A program made the translations under genes and the position numbers. From Pseudomonadota bacterium (GTDB lineage: Bacteria; Myxococcota_A; UBA796; GCA-2862545), in contig CANJMY010000024.1 of NCBI GenBank assembly GCA_947475315.1, forward strand, positions 1 to 44,217: a DNA stretch of 44,217 nt, in the 5' to 3' direction. Positions within the stretch are counted from its first letter, which is position 1; every line of letters begins with the position of its first letter. The notes below the pieces were generated by a model. That model did not search any database and had not been told where the DNA came from. It saw nothing but the letters and a program-made list of their open reading frames with translations. Positions 1-8,117 of this stretch are shown here, in pieces.

Positions 1-8
1 CCCCGGCA

Positions 9-146
9 GCGATCACGATGCGCTGGAAAGCGCGATCACGATGCATTGGAATGGGCGATCACGATGGATTGGAATTCGCGATCACGATGCGTTGGAACGG
101 GCGATCACGATGGATTGGAATTCGCGATCATGATGGAGTGGCGTAT
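9..146. repeat. Six tandem 23-bp repeats
   Basis: Copies begin at 9, 32, 55, 78, 101 and 124, an exact 23-bp period. Each starts GCGATCACGATG (last copy GCGATCATGATG) followed by a variable part around TGGAA. Copies 3 and 5 are identical, and copies 2 and 4 resemble each other, giving a weak 46-bp higher-order period. There are no unique spacers, so this is not CRISPR. Repeated GATCACGATG-type blocks resemble the multiple terminal repeats of IS21-family transposons, to which IstA binds. That reading is from memory and the transposase genes would lie left of the window. Positions 147-291 between the array and the integrase show no convincing gene. Confidence 0.8.
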
Positions 147-291
147 GCAGCGGCTTCGGCGGGTTGGTGTTCACGTAGCCGGGAGGGAGTTGGTCATCGT
201 AGATCAGGGTGCACCTCGTCGACCAGCATGGCCAATAGACGAGGTAGCGAACACGCTCCCATCGTCGGCGAGCACCACCCCGGCTCGACGT

Positions 292-1728
292 CTACGACAT
301 CAACCGGAGCCAGTGGTCCTCGGTGATGGCGGCGTCCGTGGTTTCGGGTGCCATGGTTGTCTCCGGCAACGCAAACGCCGCGAGGCGGCCTACGAGGTCC
401 GCCGGGCGTGGGCGGCAGTACACGCGGTCCAACATCTTCGTGTCGGTCCATCGGCCGATGACGCGGGCGTCGTCCTTCGAGATCCCGAGCATGTGGCAGA
501 TGGTCGCGAACGTGGCTCGGAGCAAGTACGGGTGCACGCGACGCTCGATCCCCGCGAGGCGAGCTGTGGCGACCAGAGCCTTGCCGTAGTCGGTGATCGG
601 CTGGCGGCGACACGTGAACATGAGGCCGACAGGCTCGACGCCTGAGCGGCGGAGGGTGGCACGGTAACGGTCGACCTCCGTGCGGGCGATCGGCGTCATC
701 GGCACGACGGCGTAGGACGTCGCCGTCTTGGAACCGCGCACCTGCATCGTGCCGTCGGTGAGGATGTCGGCCCACTCCACACGGCTCAGCTCGGACGGCC
801 GCAAACCCTGGCCGATGGCGATGCCCCACATCGCACGTCGCATGGGGTCGGTCTCCGCCTCGAACAAGCGAGCCACTTCGTCGATCGAGAGCGGATCCTC
901 TTTTTCCGTCTGGAGCGACGGCGTCGCCGCCCCGAAGATCGGGAAGAACTCGTGCTTGGTGCGGAGGTGCCCCTTGCGGTGGGCGAAGTTCAACATGGCC
1001 TGGTAGGCGGAGCGGTGGATCGCCTTGGTGCGCGGCGACACCGGCTTCCCAAGGTTCGGGGACTGCGTGGTCCGCTTGGGGTTCCGACGCACGACGAGGC
1101 CATCCAGGTAGGCCTGGAAGATCCACGCGTCGAGGTGCTTGAGACGCACCCGGCCGAGGGCCGACGCGTTGATGAGACGCCAGACGCGATCCTCCTTGTC
1201 GATCGTCTCGTCGGCCCCGACCCGGACGGCAGCGTCCGGCTTCTTGCCCGTGCGGCACGGCCAGTAGATGTCCCGCCAGTAGTCCGACACGGAGAGCGTG
1301 CTCAGGTCCACGGACGGCTTGCGGAGGGCGGCCATGAATTCGTCGAGGTCGTTGTCGTGGACGAGCATGTGCACGGCTCTCGCCTTGCCGCTCATCGCCG
1401 ACAGGTCGGGGACGGCGATGAAGTCCCCGTGTTGCTCGTCGTCGGCACCCACGACCGAGAGGCCGGTGCTCGACACCCGCTCCCGCTGGTCGTCGGGTGT
1501 GTCGTAGAGCTTGAGGATCTTCTCGACCTGACCGGCAACGGTGATCGCCCGGACGTTGCGGAGGGCGTTCTCTGCCTGCGTGCGAGTGAGCGTCACACCT
1601 TCCACCGAGAGCGACACCGTCGTCGGTGAGGGCTTCGAGCGGACCAACACGAAGTAGGGCTTGACGCCGTCTCGCGTCTTGCGCTGCTGTTCCTTGAGGG
1701 TCCACCCGTGGGTCTCGATCTTGCTCAT
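292..1728 (-). CDS. Tyrosine recombinase / phage-type integrase
   Basis: A 478-residue site-specific recombinase. The C-terminal catalytic domain has the full tyrosine-recombinase set: R310 in GLRPSEL, H399 and R404 in HPYLLR, W427 in GRWTD, and nucleophile Y437 in RVYCRP. The N-terminal half should hold the arm-binding and core-binding SAM-like domains. The ATG at 1728 was chosen over upstream codons because it follows GGAGG at good spacing. The gene lies just downstream of tRNA-Trp, the usual place for an integrase of an island inserted at a tRNA 3' end, so the island should extend left of the window. The element's cargo and other att site are not visible. Confidence 0.93.
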   Translation of the reverse strand: MSKIETHGWTLKEQQRKTRDGVKPYFVLVRSKPSPTTVSLSVEGVTLTRTQAENALRNVRAITVAGQVEKILKLYDTPDDQRERVSSTGLSVVGADDEQHGDFIAVPDLSAMSGKARAVHMLVHDNDLDEFMAALRKPSVDLSTLSVSDYWRDIYWPCRTGKKPDAAVRVGADETIDKEDRVWRLINASALGRVRLKHLDAWIFQAYLDGLVVRRNPKRTTQSPNLGKPVSPRTKAIHRSAYQAMLNFAHRKGHLRTKHEFFPIFGAATPSLQTEKEDPLSIDEVARLFEAETDPMRRAMWGIAIGQGLRPSELSRVEWADILTDGTMQVRGSKTATSYAVVPMTPIARTEVDRYRATLRRSGVEPVGLMFTCRRQPITDYGKALVATARLAGIERRVHPYLLRATFATICHMLGISKDDARVIGRWTDTKMLDRVYCRPRPADLVGRLAAFALPETTMAPETTDAAITEDHWLRLMS

Positions 1729-1784
1729 CCCGTCCTCCGATCCGCAGCAACTACGCGGAATGGAGAGGATTCTGCCCGACCAGA

Positions 1785-1815
1785 GTAACGTTACCGGTAC
1801 CGGCCCCCGGTACCG
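1785..1815. promoter_or_regulatory. Palindromic operator-like sites upstream of the integrase
   Basis: Two adjacent dyads lie in the 135-bp leader of the integrase. The first is the 10-bp palindrome GTAACGTTAC (1785-1794). The second is a 9-bp inverted repeat, CGGTACCGG (1795-1803) and CCGGTACCG (1807-1815), separated by CCC. Such dyads could bind an element-encoded repressor or excisionase or form part of the recombination site. The function is inference. Confidence 0.45.
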
Positions 1816-1833
1816 TTGATCCCCGAAACGAAA

Positions 1834-1859
1834 AAAACGCCGCCCGAAGGCGACGTTTT
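1834..1859 (-). terminator. Rho-independent terminator after tRNA-Trp
   Basis: An 11-bp stem with one G-U pair and a UUCG-type loop, read on the minus strand. The U-rich part of the stem and a TTTCGTTTC tail follow. It begins about 5 bases after the tRNA-Trp 3' end and separates that tRNA from the integrase. Confidence 0.8.
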
Positions 1860-1863
1860 TAAA

Positions 1864-1937
1864 CAGGGGCACGGGGACTCGAACCCGGGACCTGCGGATT
1901 TGGAATCCGCTGCTCTAACCAACTGAGCTATACCCCT
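1864..1937 (-). tRNA. tRNA-Trp (anticodon CCA)
   Basis: A full cloverleaf of 74 nt including the discriminator base. Acceptor AGGGGTA pairs with TGCCCCT. The anticodon stem is GCGGA/TCCGC around loop TTCCAAA, giving anticodon CCA. The T arm contains GGTTCGAGTCC. No CCA tail is encoded. It is the likely integration target of the adjacent integrase. Confidence 0.96.
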
Positions 1938-1949
1938 AGAGCCCGTCCG

Positions 1950-1978
1950 GCTTAACCGGTCCGGAGGCTGTCCGGCAA
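1950..1978 (-). promoter_or_regulatory. Likely tRNA-Trp promoter
   Basis: On the minus strand a -35-like TTGCCG (1973-1978) and a -10-like TTAAGC (1950-1955) are separated by 17 bp. The -10 ends 12 bp before the mature tRNA 5' end. The -10 match is weak. Confidence 0.45.
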
Positions 1979-2003
1979 GCCGCCCGCGTCTGAGCCGCGG
2001 ATC

Positions 2004-2825
2004 CTACGCGGGCGCGCCGAACCACCAGACGCCGATCGACGCCGCGGCCATCAGCCAGACGTACCAGCCGAAGTCGGCGAAGCGGCCCTTGCGGACCAGC
2101 CACTGCAGCGCGACGAGCGACGCGTAGCCGAGGACGAGCGAGGTCAGCGCGCCGGCGATGTAGGGCGCCAGGTCGGACGGGAGGTGGTCCACCTTGCGCG
2201 CCTCCAGCAGGAAGGCGCCGAGGATGGCGGGGAAGGACATCAGGAAGGACAGGCGGAACGCGGTCTCCTTCTCGACGCCCAGGAACATGGCGGTGGCGAT
2301 GGTGGCGCCGGAGCGCGAGATGGCGGGCGCGATCGAGATGCCCTGCGCCAAGCCCACCAGGACCGCCGTGGAGACCGGGACCTCCATCAGGGTCTTGGTG
2401 CCGGTCTGCATGCGGCGCGTGAGCTGCAGCATGATGGCGGTGATGGCGAAGCAAATGCCGTTGACCAGCTGGTCGTCGAACATCGCGTCGAACTGCTTCT
2501 TGAAGCCCAGCCCGATGATGCCGGTGGGGATGGTGGCCGCGATCACCAGCAGCGACAGGCGCACGCCGGGGCGCTGCCAGTAGGGCAGCTCGCCCGTCAC
2601 CAGGTCCTTGAGGACCATGGCGATGTCCTTGCGGAAGAAGAAGAATGCGGGGAACAGCGTGCCCAGGTGCAGCACCAGGTCGAACAGGACGTCGTCCGGG
2701 CCCACGTGGATGAAGGCTTGCGCGAGCACCAGGTGGCCGCTGCTGGACACCGGGAGGAACTCGGTGAGGCCCTGAATGGCGCCCAGGAGGATGCCACCGA
2801 GGAGGGAGGGGCCGTCGCTTGCCAT
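2004..2825 (-). CDS. uppP: Undecaprenyl-diphosphatase UppP (BacA)
   Basis: A 273-residue polytopic inner-membrane enzyme that dephosphorylates undecaprenyl diphosphate to recycle the lipid carrier for peptidoglycan and other surface glycans. It has both family signatures: QGLTEFLPVSSSGHL near the N-terminus, and PAISRSGAT about two thirds along. Length is normal for the family. Its start lies 3 bp after the stop of the upstream cytochrome gene, so the two are probably co-transcribed and translationally coupled. High expression of this family gives bacitracin tolerance; nothing here indicates that role specifically. Confidence 0.97.
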   Translation of the reverse strand: MASDGPSLLGGILLGAIQGLTEFLPVSSSGHLVLAQAFIHVGPDDVLFDLVLHLGTLFPAFFFFRKDIAMVLKDLVTGELPYWQRPGVRLSLLVIAATIPTGIIGLGFKKQFDAMFDDQLVNGICFAITAIMLQLTRRMQTGTKTLMEVPVSTAVLVGLAQGISIAPAISRSGATIATAMFLGVEKETAFRLSFLMSFPAILGAFLLEARKVDHLPSDLAPYIAGALTSLVLGYASLVALQWLVRKGRFADFGWYVWLMAAASIGVWWFGAPA

Positions 2826-2828
2826 GGG

Positions 2829-3281
2829 TCAGTTGCCCTCGGCCGCGGGCTCTTCTTCAGGCTTGGCGGGCTTGTCCGGCTTGGGGGGCGGCGCGGCCTT
2901 CTTGCGCTGCTCCAGGTGCTCCATGTGGTCCAGCACGTCCTTGGCGTACTCGCGTAGGTCGCCGCTGGCGGGCCACAGGTCGCGGAAGGACTGCTCGAAG
3001 CCGGGCATGGTGCCGCGCCCCTTCATCACGATGCGGACCAGCTCGTCGCGCGGCTTGCCGCCGAAGCCCTTGGACAGGTCCGGCGTGGGCGTGACGAGGC
3101 TGGCGTTGAGCGGGCCGTCGCCCTTCCCGAGCTCGCCGTGGCAGGTGAGGCAGTGGCGGTCGTAGAGCTGCTGACCGCGATCGGCGTTGGTGGGGATCTT
3201 GTTCGGCCAGTCCACGGCCACCGCAGAGGTGGCGAGTGCGACCAGACCCATGACCACAAATCCGACCAAGGAGCGAGACAA
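2829..3281 (-). CDS. Secreted monohaem c-type cytochrome
   Basis: A 150-residue protein with a Sec signal peptide (hydrophobic core about residues 5-22). A single haem-binding CLTCH (C44, C47, H48) and a likely axial Met92 in RGTMPGF mark a class I cytochrome c. The C-terminus after about residue 125 is a charged Lys/Pro/Glu tail. The start is TTG, chosen because a strong GGAGG lies 5 bp upstream and the signal peptide begins immediately. It should act in the periplasm as an electron carrier; the partner is unknown. The pairing with uppP has no obvious functional logic. Confidence 0.88.
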   Translation of the reverse strand: MSRSLVGFVVMGLVALATSAVAVDWPNKIPTNADRGQQLYDRHCLTCHGELGKGDGPLNASLVTPTPDLSKGFGGKPRDELVRIVMKGRGTMPGFEQSFRDLWPASGDLREYAKDVLDHMEHLEQRKKAAPPPKPDKPAKPEEEPAAEGN

Positions 3282-3372
3282 GTCCGCCTCCAGCGACGCG
3301 CCGCAGGGTAGCGCGCGCCTAACGGATCGTCGACGGCCGCGTGCGCGCGATCACGCGGTCGGAGAAAGCGGA

Positions 3373-3404
3373 AACGCCCACGAAGGCGAACCTTCGTGGG
3401 CGTT
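3373..3404 (-). terminator. Strong hairpin terminator after tRNA-Asp
   Basis: A perfect 14-bp stem (3373-3386 with 3391-3404) closes a UUCG-type tetraloop on the minus strand. It starts 4 bases after the tRNA-Asp 3' end. The following bases are TCCGCTTTC, so the U-tract is poor. Architecture matches the tRNA-Trp terminator. Confidence 0.75.
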
Positions 3405-3408
3405 ATGG

Positions 3409-3482
<74 letters not shown>

Positions 3483-3500
3483 AAGAATGAAAAGAACCGA

Positions 3501-3572
3501 TGGGCGGAACAGGGCTCGAACCTGCAACCCCCGGCGTGTAAAGCCGACGCTCTGCCATTGAGCTATCCGCCC
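3501..3572 (-). tRNA. tRNA-Val (anticodon TAC)
   Basis: 72 nt. Acceptor GGGCGGA pairs with TCCGCCC. Anticodon stem TCGGC/GCCGG (one U-G pair) encloses loop TTTACAC, anticodon TAC. The T arm is GGTTCGAGCC. It is the first gene of a Val-Asp tRNA pair. Confidence 0.96.
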
Positions 3573-3599
3573 GAAAGCATCAACGTCGTTAGCCGGGGC

Positions 3600-3628
3600 C
3601 TTTTAAACGGGCGCGCGGGCGCCGTCAA
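3600..3628 (-). promoter_or_regulatory. Likely promoter of the tRNA-Val/tRNA-Asp unit
   Basis: On the minus strand TTGACG (3623-3628) and TAAAAG (3600-3605) are separated by 17 bp, a good sigma-70-type arrangement. It lies between the end of lon and the tRNA-Val 5' end. Confidence 0.5.
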
Positions 3629-3648
3629 GCATCTCGCGCACAGGAAAT

Positions 3649-6033
3649 TCAGAGTGGACGTTCGCCCGCAGGATCCGTCGACATGGGCACGGTCGGGTCC
3701 GCGTCGGGCTCGTGGTAGGCGGCCGCGACCTTGCGGAGCGGAGGGGCGGTGAGCGCCTCCTGGAGCACGCGATCCATGTGATCGACGGCGACGATCTCCA
3801 GGGCCGCCTTCACGGCGTCCGGGATCGTGTGGAGGTCCTTGCGGTTGGCCTCGGGGATGATGACGCGGGTGATGCCGCCGCGGTGCGCCGCGAGGATCTT
3901 CTCCTTGAGGCCGCCGATCGGGAGCACCCGACCGCGCAGCGTGATCTCGCCGGTCATCGCCGTGTCGGAGCGCACCGGGATGCCGGTGAGCGCGCTGATC
4001 AGCGCGGTGGCCATCGCGATGCCCGCGCTGGGGCCCTCCACGCCGCCGGGGAGGCCCGGGTAGTGGATGTGGAAGTCCTGGGTGTCGTGGAAGTCCGCGT
4101 CCAGCCCCAGGGCCGCGGCGCGGCTGCGGATGTACGTGAACACCGCCGACGCCGACTCCTTGAGCACCTCGCCGAGCTTGCCGGTGGTGATCAGCTTGCC
4201 CTTGCCGGGGACGGTGGCGACCTCGATGTTGAGGAGCTCGCCGCCGGTGGCCGACACCGACAGTCCCTTCACCAGGCCCACGTGATCGGCGTCTTCGCGT
4301 CGGCCGAAGTCGTGCTTGGGCGGGCCCAGCAACGTCTCCACCATGTCGGCGTCGACCGTCAGGCGCGTGTCGGCGCCCTCGTTCACCACGCGCCGCGCGA
4401 CCTTGCGGCACAGGCGGCCCAGCTCACGCTCGAGTGAGCGCACGCCGGACTCCTTGGTGTAGCGGCCGATCAAGATCTGCAGCGCGTCCGCGTTGAAGGT
4501 GATCTGATCGTCCTTCAGGCCCGCGAGCTTGCGCTGCTTGGGGATCAGCCAGCGCTCGGCGATCGCCAGCTTCTCGACCTCGGTGTAGCCGGATAGCTCG
4601 ATGACCTCGAGGCGGTCGAGCAGCGGCAGCGGGATGCCGTGCAGGCTGTTGGCCGTGCAGAGGAACATCACCTTGGACAGGTCGTAGTCCAGATCCAGGT
4701 AGTGGTCGTTGAACGACGCGTTCTGCTCGGGGTCGAGCACCTCAAGAAGTGCTGACGACGGGTCGCCGCGCATGTCCGAGGACATCTTGTCGACCTCGTC
4801 GAGCAGCAGCAGCGGGTTGGTGGCGCCCGCGCGCTTCATCGCCTGCAGGATGCGACCGGGGAGCGCGCCGATGTAGGTGCGCCGGTGCCCGCGGATCTCA
4901 GCTTCGTCCCGCACGCCGCCGAGCGCGATGCGCGCGAACGGGCGGCCGGTGGCGCGGGCGATCGAGCGCGCGAACGACGTCTTGCCGACGCCGGGCGGGC
5001 CGACGAGGCACAGGATGGGGCCAGGCTGGCCCTCGCTCAGCGAGCCGACCGCCAGGTACTCGAGGATCCGCTCCTTCACGTCATCCAGGCCGAAGTGCGC
5101 AACGTCGAGCTCATTCGACGCGCTCGGCAGGTCGAGGTGCAGCTCGGCGGCCTCGACCCACGGCAGCGCGAGCAGCCAGTCGAGGTAGCTGCGGATGACA
5201 GTCGCCTCGGCCGACATCGGGTTCATCTGCGCGAGGCGACGCAGCTCGCGCTCGGCGCGGGACTTGGCCTCGTCGGTGAGCTTCTTCTCGGACAGCTGTC
5301 GGGTGAGCTCGTCGAGGTCGTCGCGGCCCGTGCCGTCGCCCAGGTCCTTCTGGATGGCGCGGGCCTGATCGTCGAGCCACTGGTCGCGGTCGCCCGTCTC
5401 CTTCTGGCGGCGCACGCGGTTGCGGAGCTTGTGCTCCACCTGCATGAACTCGATCTCGTTCTGCAGCGCGCTGAACACCTTCTCCAGGCGCTCCTTCACG
5501 TCGAACGTCTCGAGCAGCTTCTGGCGCTCTTCGAGCGTGAGCTTCACCACGCCGACGAGCATGTCGGCCAGGCGGCCGGGCTCCTCGATGCCGTTGACGC
5601 CCATGAGCATGTCGGGCGGTGCGCTGCGGTTGATCTTCACGTAGCGCTCGACCGTGCCCTTCACCGAGCGCACGAGCGCCTCGATCTCGGGGTCGGCGGC
5701 GTCCTCGATCAGCAGCTCCTGCGCCTCAGCGCGGAAATGATCCGGGTGCGGCAGGTGGCGCAGGATGCGCGCGCGGCGGCGGCCCTCGATCAGCAGCTTC
5801 AGGTTGCCGTCCGGCAGCGCGAGCGACTGCACGACGTGGCCGATGGTGCCGACGTCGTAGAGGTCCTCAGTGCCGGGGATGGCGACGTCGGCGCGGCGCT
5901 GCGCGACGAGCAGGATCTCCCCGCCGATCTGGTTGGCCTCCTGCACCGCGGACACCGAGCGCGCGCGCCCGACGATCAGCGGGACCGGCGTGCCAGGGAA
6001 CACCACCACGTCCCGGAGCGGGAGCAGCGGCAT
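3649..6033 (-). CDS. lon: ATP-dependent protease Lon
   Basis: Lon degrades misfolded and regulatory proteins in the cytoplasm as a hexamer. The order is an N-terminal substrate-binding domain ([13 protein letters not shown]), a coiled coil, an AAA+ module with Walker [10 protein letters not shown], then the protease domain with a Ser in [11 protein letters not shown] and a Lys in [11 protein letters not shown], 43 residues apart as in E. coli Lon. The ATG at 6033 is preferred because AAGGA lies 7 bp upstream, giving 794 aa. The alternative ATG at 6060 adds 9 residues but has no clear ribosome site. It ends the tig-clpP-clpX-lon cluster. Confidence 0.97.
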   Translation of the reverse strand: MPLLPLRDVVVFPGTPVPLIVGRARSVSAVQEANQIGGEILLVAQRRADVAIPGTEDLYDVGTIGHVVQSLALPDGNLKLLIEGRRRARILRHLPHPDHFRAEAQELLIEDAADPEIEALVRSVKGTVERYVKINRSAPPDMLMGVNGIEEPGRLADMLVGVVKLTLEERQKLLETFDVKERLEKVFSALQNEIEFMQVEHKLRNRVRRQKETGDRDQWLDDQARAIQKDLGDGTGRDDLDELTRQLSEKKLTDEAKSRAERELRRLAQMNPMSAEATVIRSYLDWLLALPWVEAAELHLDLPSASNELDVAHFGLDDVKERILEYLAVGSLSEGQPGPILCLVGPPGVGKTSFARSIARATGRPFARIALGGVRDEAEIRGHRRTYIGALPGRILQAMKRAGATNPLLLLDEVDKMSSDMRGDPSSALLEVLDPEQNASFNDHYLDLDYDLSKVMFLCTANSLHGIPLPLLDRLEVIELSGYTEVEKLAIAERWLIPKQRKLAGLKDDQITFNADALQILIGRYTKESGVRSLERELGRLCRKVARRVVNEGADTRLTVDADMVETLLGPPKHDFGRREDADHVGLVKGLSVSATGGELLNIEVATVPGKGKLITTGKLGEVLKESASAVFTYIRSRAAALGLDADFHDTQDFHIHYPGLPGGVEGPSAGIAMATALISALTGIPVRSDTAMTGEITLRGRVLPIGGLKEKILAAHRGGITRVIIPEANRKDLHTIPDAVKAALEIVAVDHMDRVLQEALTAPPLRKVAAAYHEPDADPTVPMSTDPAGERPL

Positions 6034-6063
6034 CGCACGTTCCTTGCCCCAGACGGCCATGGC

Positions 6064-7326
6064 CTACGCCCACTCGGCCTGGTTCTCGTACACCAGGATG
6101 GGCTCCTGCGTGCCGCGAACCACGTCTTCGCTGATGATGCACTCCTTCACGCCCTCCTTGGAGGGGAGCTCGTACATCACGTCCATCATGACGTCTTCGA
6201 GGATGCCGCGCAGGCCGCGCGCGCCGGTCTTGCGCTCGAGCGCCAGCTTGGCGATCTCGCGCAGGGCGCCGTCGGTGAACTTGAGCTTCACGCCGTCCAT
6301 CTCGAACAGCTTCTGGTACTGCTTGGACAGCGCGTTGCGCGGGCCGGTGAGGATCGACAGCATGGCCGCCTCGTCGAGCTCCTCCAGCGCCGTGAGCACC
6401 GGCAGTCGGCCGATGAATTCCGGGATGAGGCCGAAGCGGATCAGGTCCTCGGCCTCGGCGCGGCCGAACAGCTCGCCGGGCGTGAACTTCTCGCGCGTGG
6501 CGGACTGGTTGCCAAAGCCCATCGCCTGCTGGCCGATGCGCGCCTCGACGATCCGGTCCAAGCCGACGAACGCGCCGCCGCAGATGAACAGGATGTTGGA
6601 CGTGTCGATCTGCAGGAAGTCCTGCTGCGGGTGCTTGCGGCCACCCTTGGGTGGCACGTTGGCGACGGTGCCTTCGATGATCTTGAGCAGCGCCTGCTGC
6701 ACGCCTTCGCCGGACACGTCGCGGGTGATCGACGGGTTCTCGCCCTTGCGCGCGATCTTATCGATCTCGTCGATGTAGATGATGCCGCGCGTGGCCTTCT
6801 CGACGTCGTACTCAGCCTGCTGGAACAGGTTGAGGACGATGTTCTCCACGTCCTCGCCGACGTAGCCGGCCTCAGTCAGCGACGTGGCGTCGGCGATGCA
6901 GAAGGGGACCTTGAGGAACTTGGCGAGCGTCTGCGCGAGCAGCGTCTTGCCCGAGCCCGTGGGGCCGATGAGCAGGATGTTGGACTTCTGCAGCTCGACG
7001 TCGTCACCGCGGCCGCGGCCGTCGATGCGCTTGTAGTGGTTGTGCACCGCGACCGACAGGATCTTCTTGGCCCGCTCCTGCCCGACCACGTACTCGTCGA
7101 GGAAGCTGAAGATCTCGTGCGGCTTGGGGATCAGCGAGTCGGACGCGAAGTAGTCCTCGCGCTCGTAGTCCTCGGTGATGATGTCGTTGCACAGCTGCAC
7201 GCACTCGTCGCAGATGTAGACGGACGGCCCGGCGATGAGCTTGCGCACTTCCTTCTGCGACTTTCCGCAGAACGAACAGCACAGTTCCTTGCTGCTGCCA
7301 CCCTTGCGACGAACGGGCGTGGTCAT
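6064..7326 (-). CDS. clpX: ClpX ATPase subunit of ClpXP
   Basis: 420 residues. It unfolds substrates and feeds them to ClpP. An N-terminal C4 zinc-binding domain (CSFCGKS, then CDECVQLC) is followed by the AAA+ domain with Walker A GPTGSGKT, the pore loop GYVGEDV and Walker [14 protein letters not shown]-containing loop (QQAMGFG) is at the place of the ClpP-docking loop. The start is 5 bp after the clpP stop, and lon starts just after its own stop, so the three are very probably one operon. Confidence 0.97.
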   Translation of the reverse strand: MTTPVRRKGGSSKELCCSFCGKSQKEVRKLIAGPSVYICDECVQLCNDIITEDYEREDYFASDSLIPKPHEIFSFLDEYVVGQERAKKILSVAVHNHYKRIDGRGRGDDVELQKSNILLIGPTGSGKTLLAQTLAKFLKVPFCIADATSLTEAGYVGEDVENIVLNLFQQAEYDVEKATRGIIYIDEIDKIARKGENPSITRDVSGEGVQQALLKIIEGTVANVPPKGGRKHPQQDFLQIDTSNILFICGGAFVGLDRIVEARIGQQAMGFGNQSATREKFTPGELFGRAEAEDLIRFGLIPEFIGRLPVLTALEELDEAAMLSILTGPRNALSKQYQKLFEMDGVKLKFTDGALREIAKLALERKTGARGLRGILEDVMMDVMYELPSKEGVKECIISEDVVRGTQEPILVYENQAEWA

Positions 7327-7331
7327 TCGGC

Positions 7332-7964
7332 TCAGCTCTTGGTGGGGGTTTCGGCCGCGACGCCGGGCTTGAAGCGCGCGTCGATCACCTCGTCGACGAG
7401 GCCGTAGGCCAGCGCGTCGTCCGCGGTGAGGATCAGGTCGCGCTCGGTGTCCTTGGCGACCTTCTCGAAGGCCTGGCCGGTGTGGAGCGCGAGGACCTCG
7501 TTGATGGTCTTCTTCCAGCGCACGATCTCGTTCGTCTGGATCTCGATGTCCGACGCCTGACCGCGCACGCCGCCGAGCGGCTGGTGGATGAGGACGCGGC
7601 TGTTCGGCAGGATGCGGCGCTTGCCCTTGGTGCCGGCCGACAGGAGCACGGCGGCCATGGAGGCGGCCTGGCCCACGCAGATGGTGCTCACCGGGGCGCG
7701 GATGAAGTGCATCGTGTCGTAGATGGCCATGCCCGCCGTGATGCTGCCGCCGGGGCAGTTCAAGTACAGGTAGATGTCCTTCTCCGGGTCCTGGGACTCC
7801 AGGTACAGCAGCTGGGCGATGATGAGGTTGGCGACCTCGTCGTTGATCGGCCAGCCCAGGAACACGATCCGGTCGACCATGAGGCGGGACCAGATGTCGT
7901 AGGTCGCGCGACCGCGGTGCGTCTCTTCGACGATGGTCGGGATCAGGTAGTTCTTGAAGTCCAT
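7332..7964 (-). CDS. clpP: ClpP protease subunit
   Basis: 210 residues of the tetradecameric serine protease that pairs with ClpX. The catalytic triad is S102 in [10 protein letters not shown]127 in LIHQPLGG and D176 in TERDLI. The open frame runs upstream to 8105, but the ATG at 7964 starts the conserved N-terminal axial-loop region (LIPTIVEET) and has AGGAG upstream. The predicted upstream extension matches nothing in the family. It lies downstream of tig after a 153-bp leader containing a large hairpin. Confidence 0.96.
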   Translation of the reverse strand: MDFKNYLIPTIVEETHRGRATYDIWSRLMVDRIVFLGWPINDEVANLIIAQLLYLESQDPEKDIYLYLNCPGGSITAGMAIYDTMHFIRAPVSTICVGQAASMAAVLLSAGTKGKRRILPNSRVLIHQPLGGVRGQASDIEIQTNEIVRWKKTINEVLALHTGQAFEKVAKDTERDLILTADDALAYGLVDEVIDARFKPGVAAETPTKS

Positions 7965-8051
7965 GAGTGCGATCGCTCCTCGCCCGGTGGGAATGAGCAG
8001 CCCTAACGCATCTTGCGTCGGGTGGGACAGCAGGGATCGCGCGCTGTGGTG

Positions 8052-8100
8052 CCGTTCCGTCACGGCGCCCCCGAATCGTTCAGGGGGCGCCGTGGAACGG
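8052..8100 (-). other. Large hairpin between tig and clpP
   Basis: The outer arms CCGTTC/GAACGG enclose a 3-base bulge and a 12-bp stem with a 10-base loop. There is no U-tract on either strand, so a classical intrinsic terminator is not supported. It may partly terminate or process the tig transcript, or protect its 3' end ahead of clpP. Confidence 0.5.
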
Positions 8101-8117
8101 CTCACACAGGCGGGCGA

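Noticed and set aside
9-146. CRISPR array
   Set aside because: Units are contiguous 23-bp repeats without unique spacers, and no cas genes are seen.
147-291. Possible coding remnant next to the integrase stop
   Set aside because: One frame reads without stops for about 50 codons, but it matches nothing I know and has no start or ribosome site.
3291-3306. 16-bp match to part of the palindrome (AGCGACGCGCCGCAGG)
   Set aside because: Short, GC-rich, and without any other palindrome feature nearby; chance is a fair explanation.
4885-7407. Very long open frame (840 aa) on the plus strand, antisense to lon and clpX
   Set aside because: Its composition is that of a GC-rich antisense frame (rich in Arg, Leu, Val, Gln, His). 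The opposite strand encodes unmistakable Lon and ClpX.
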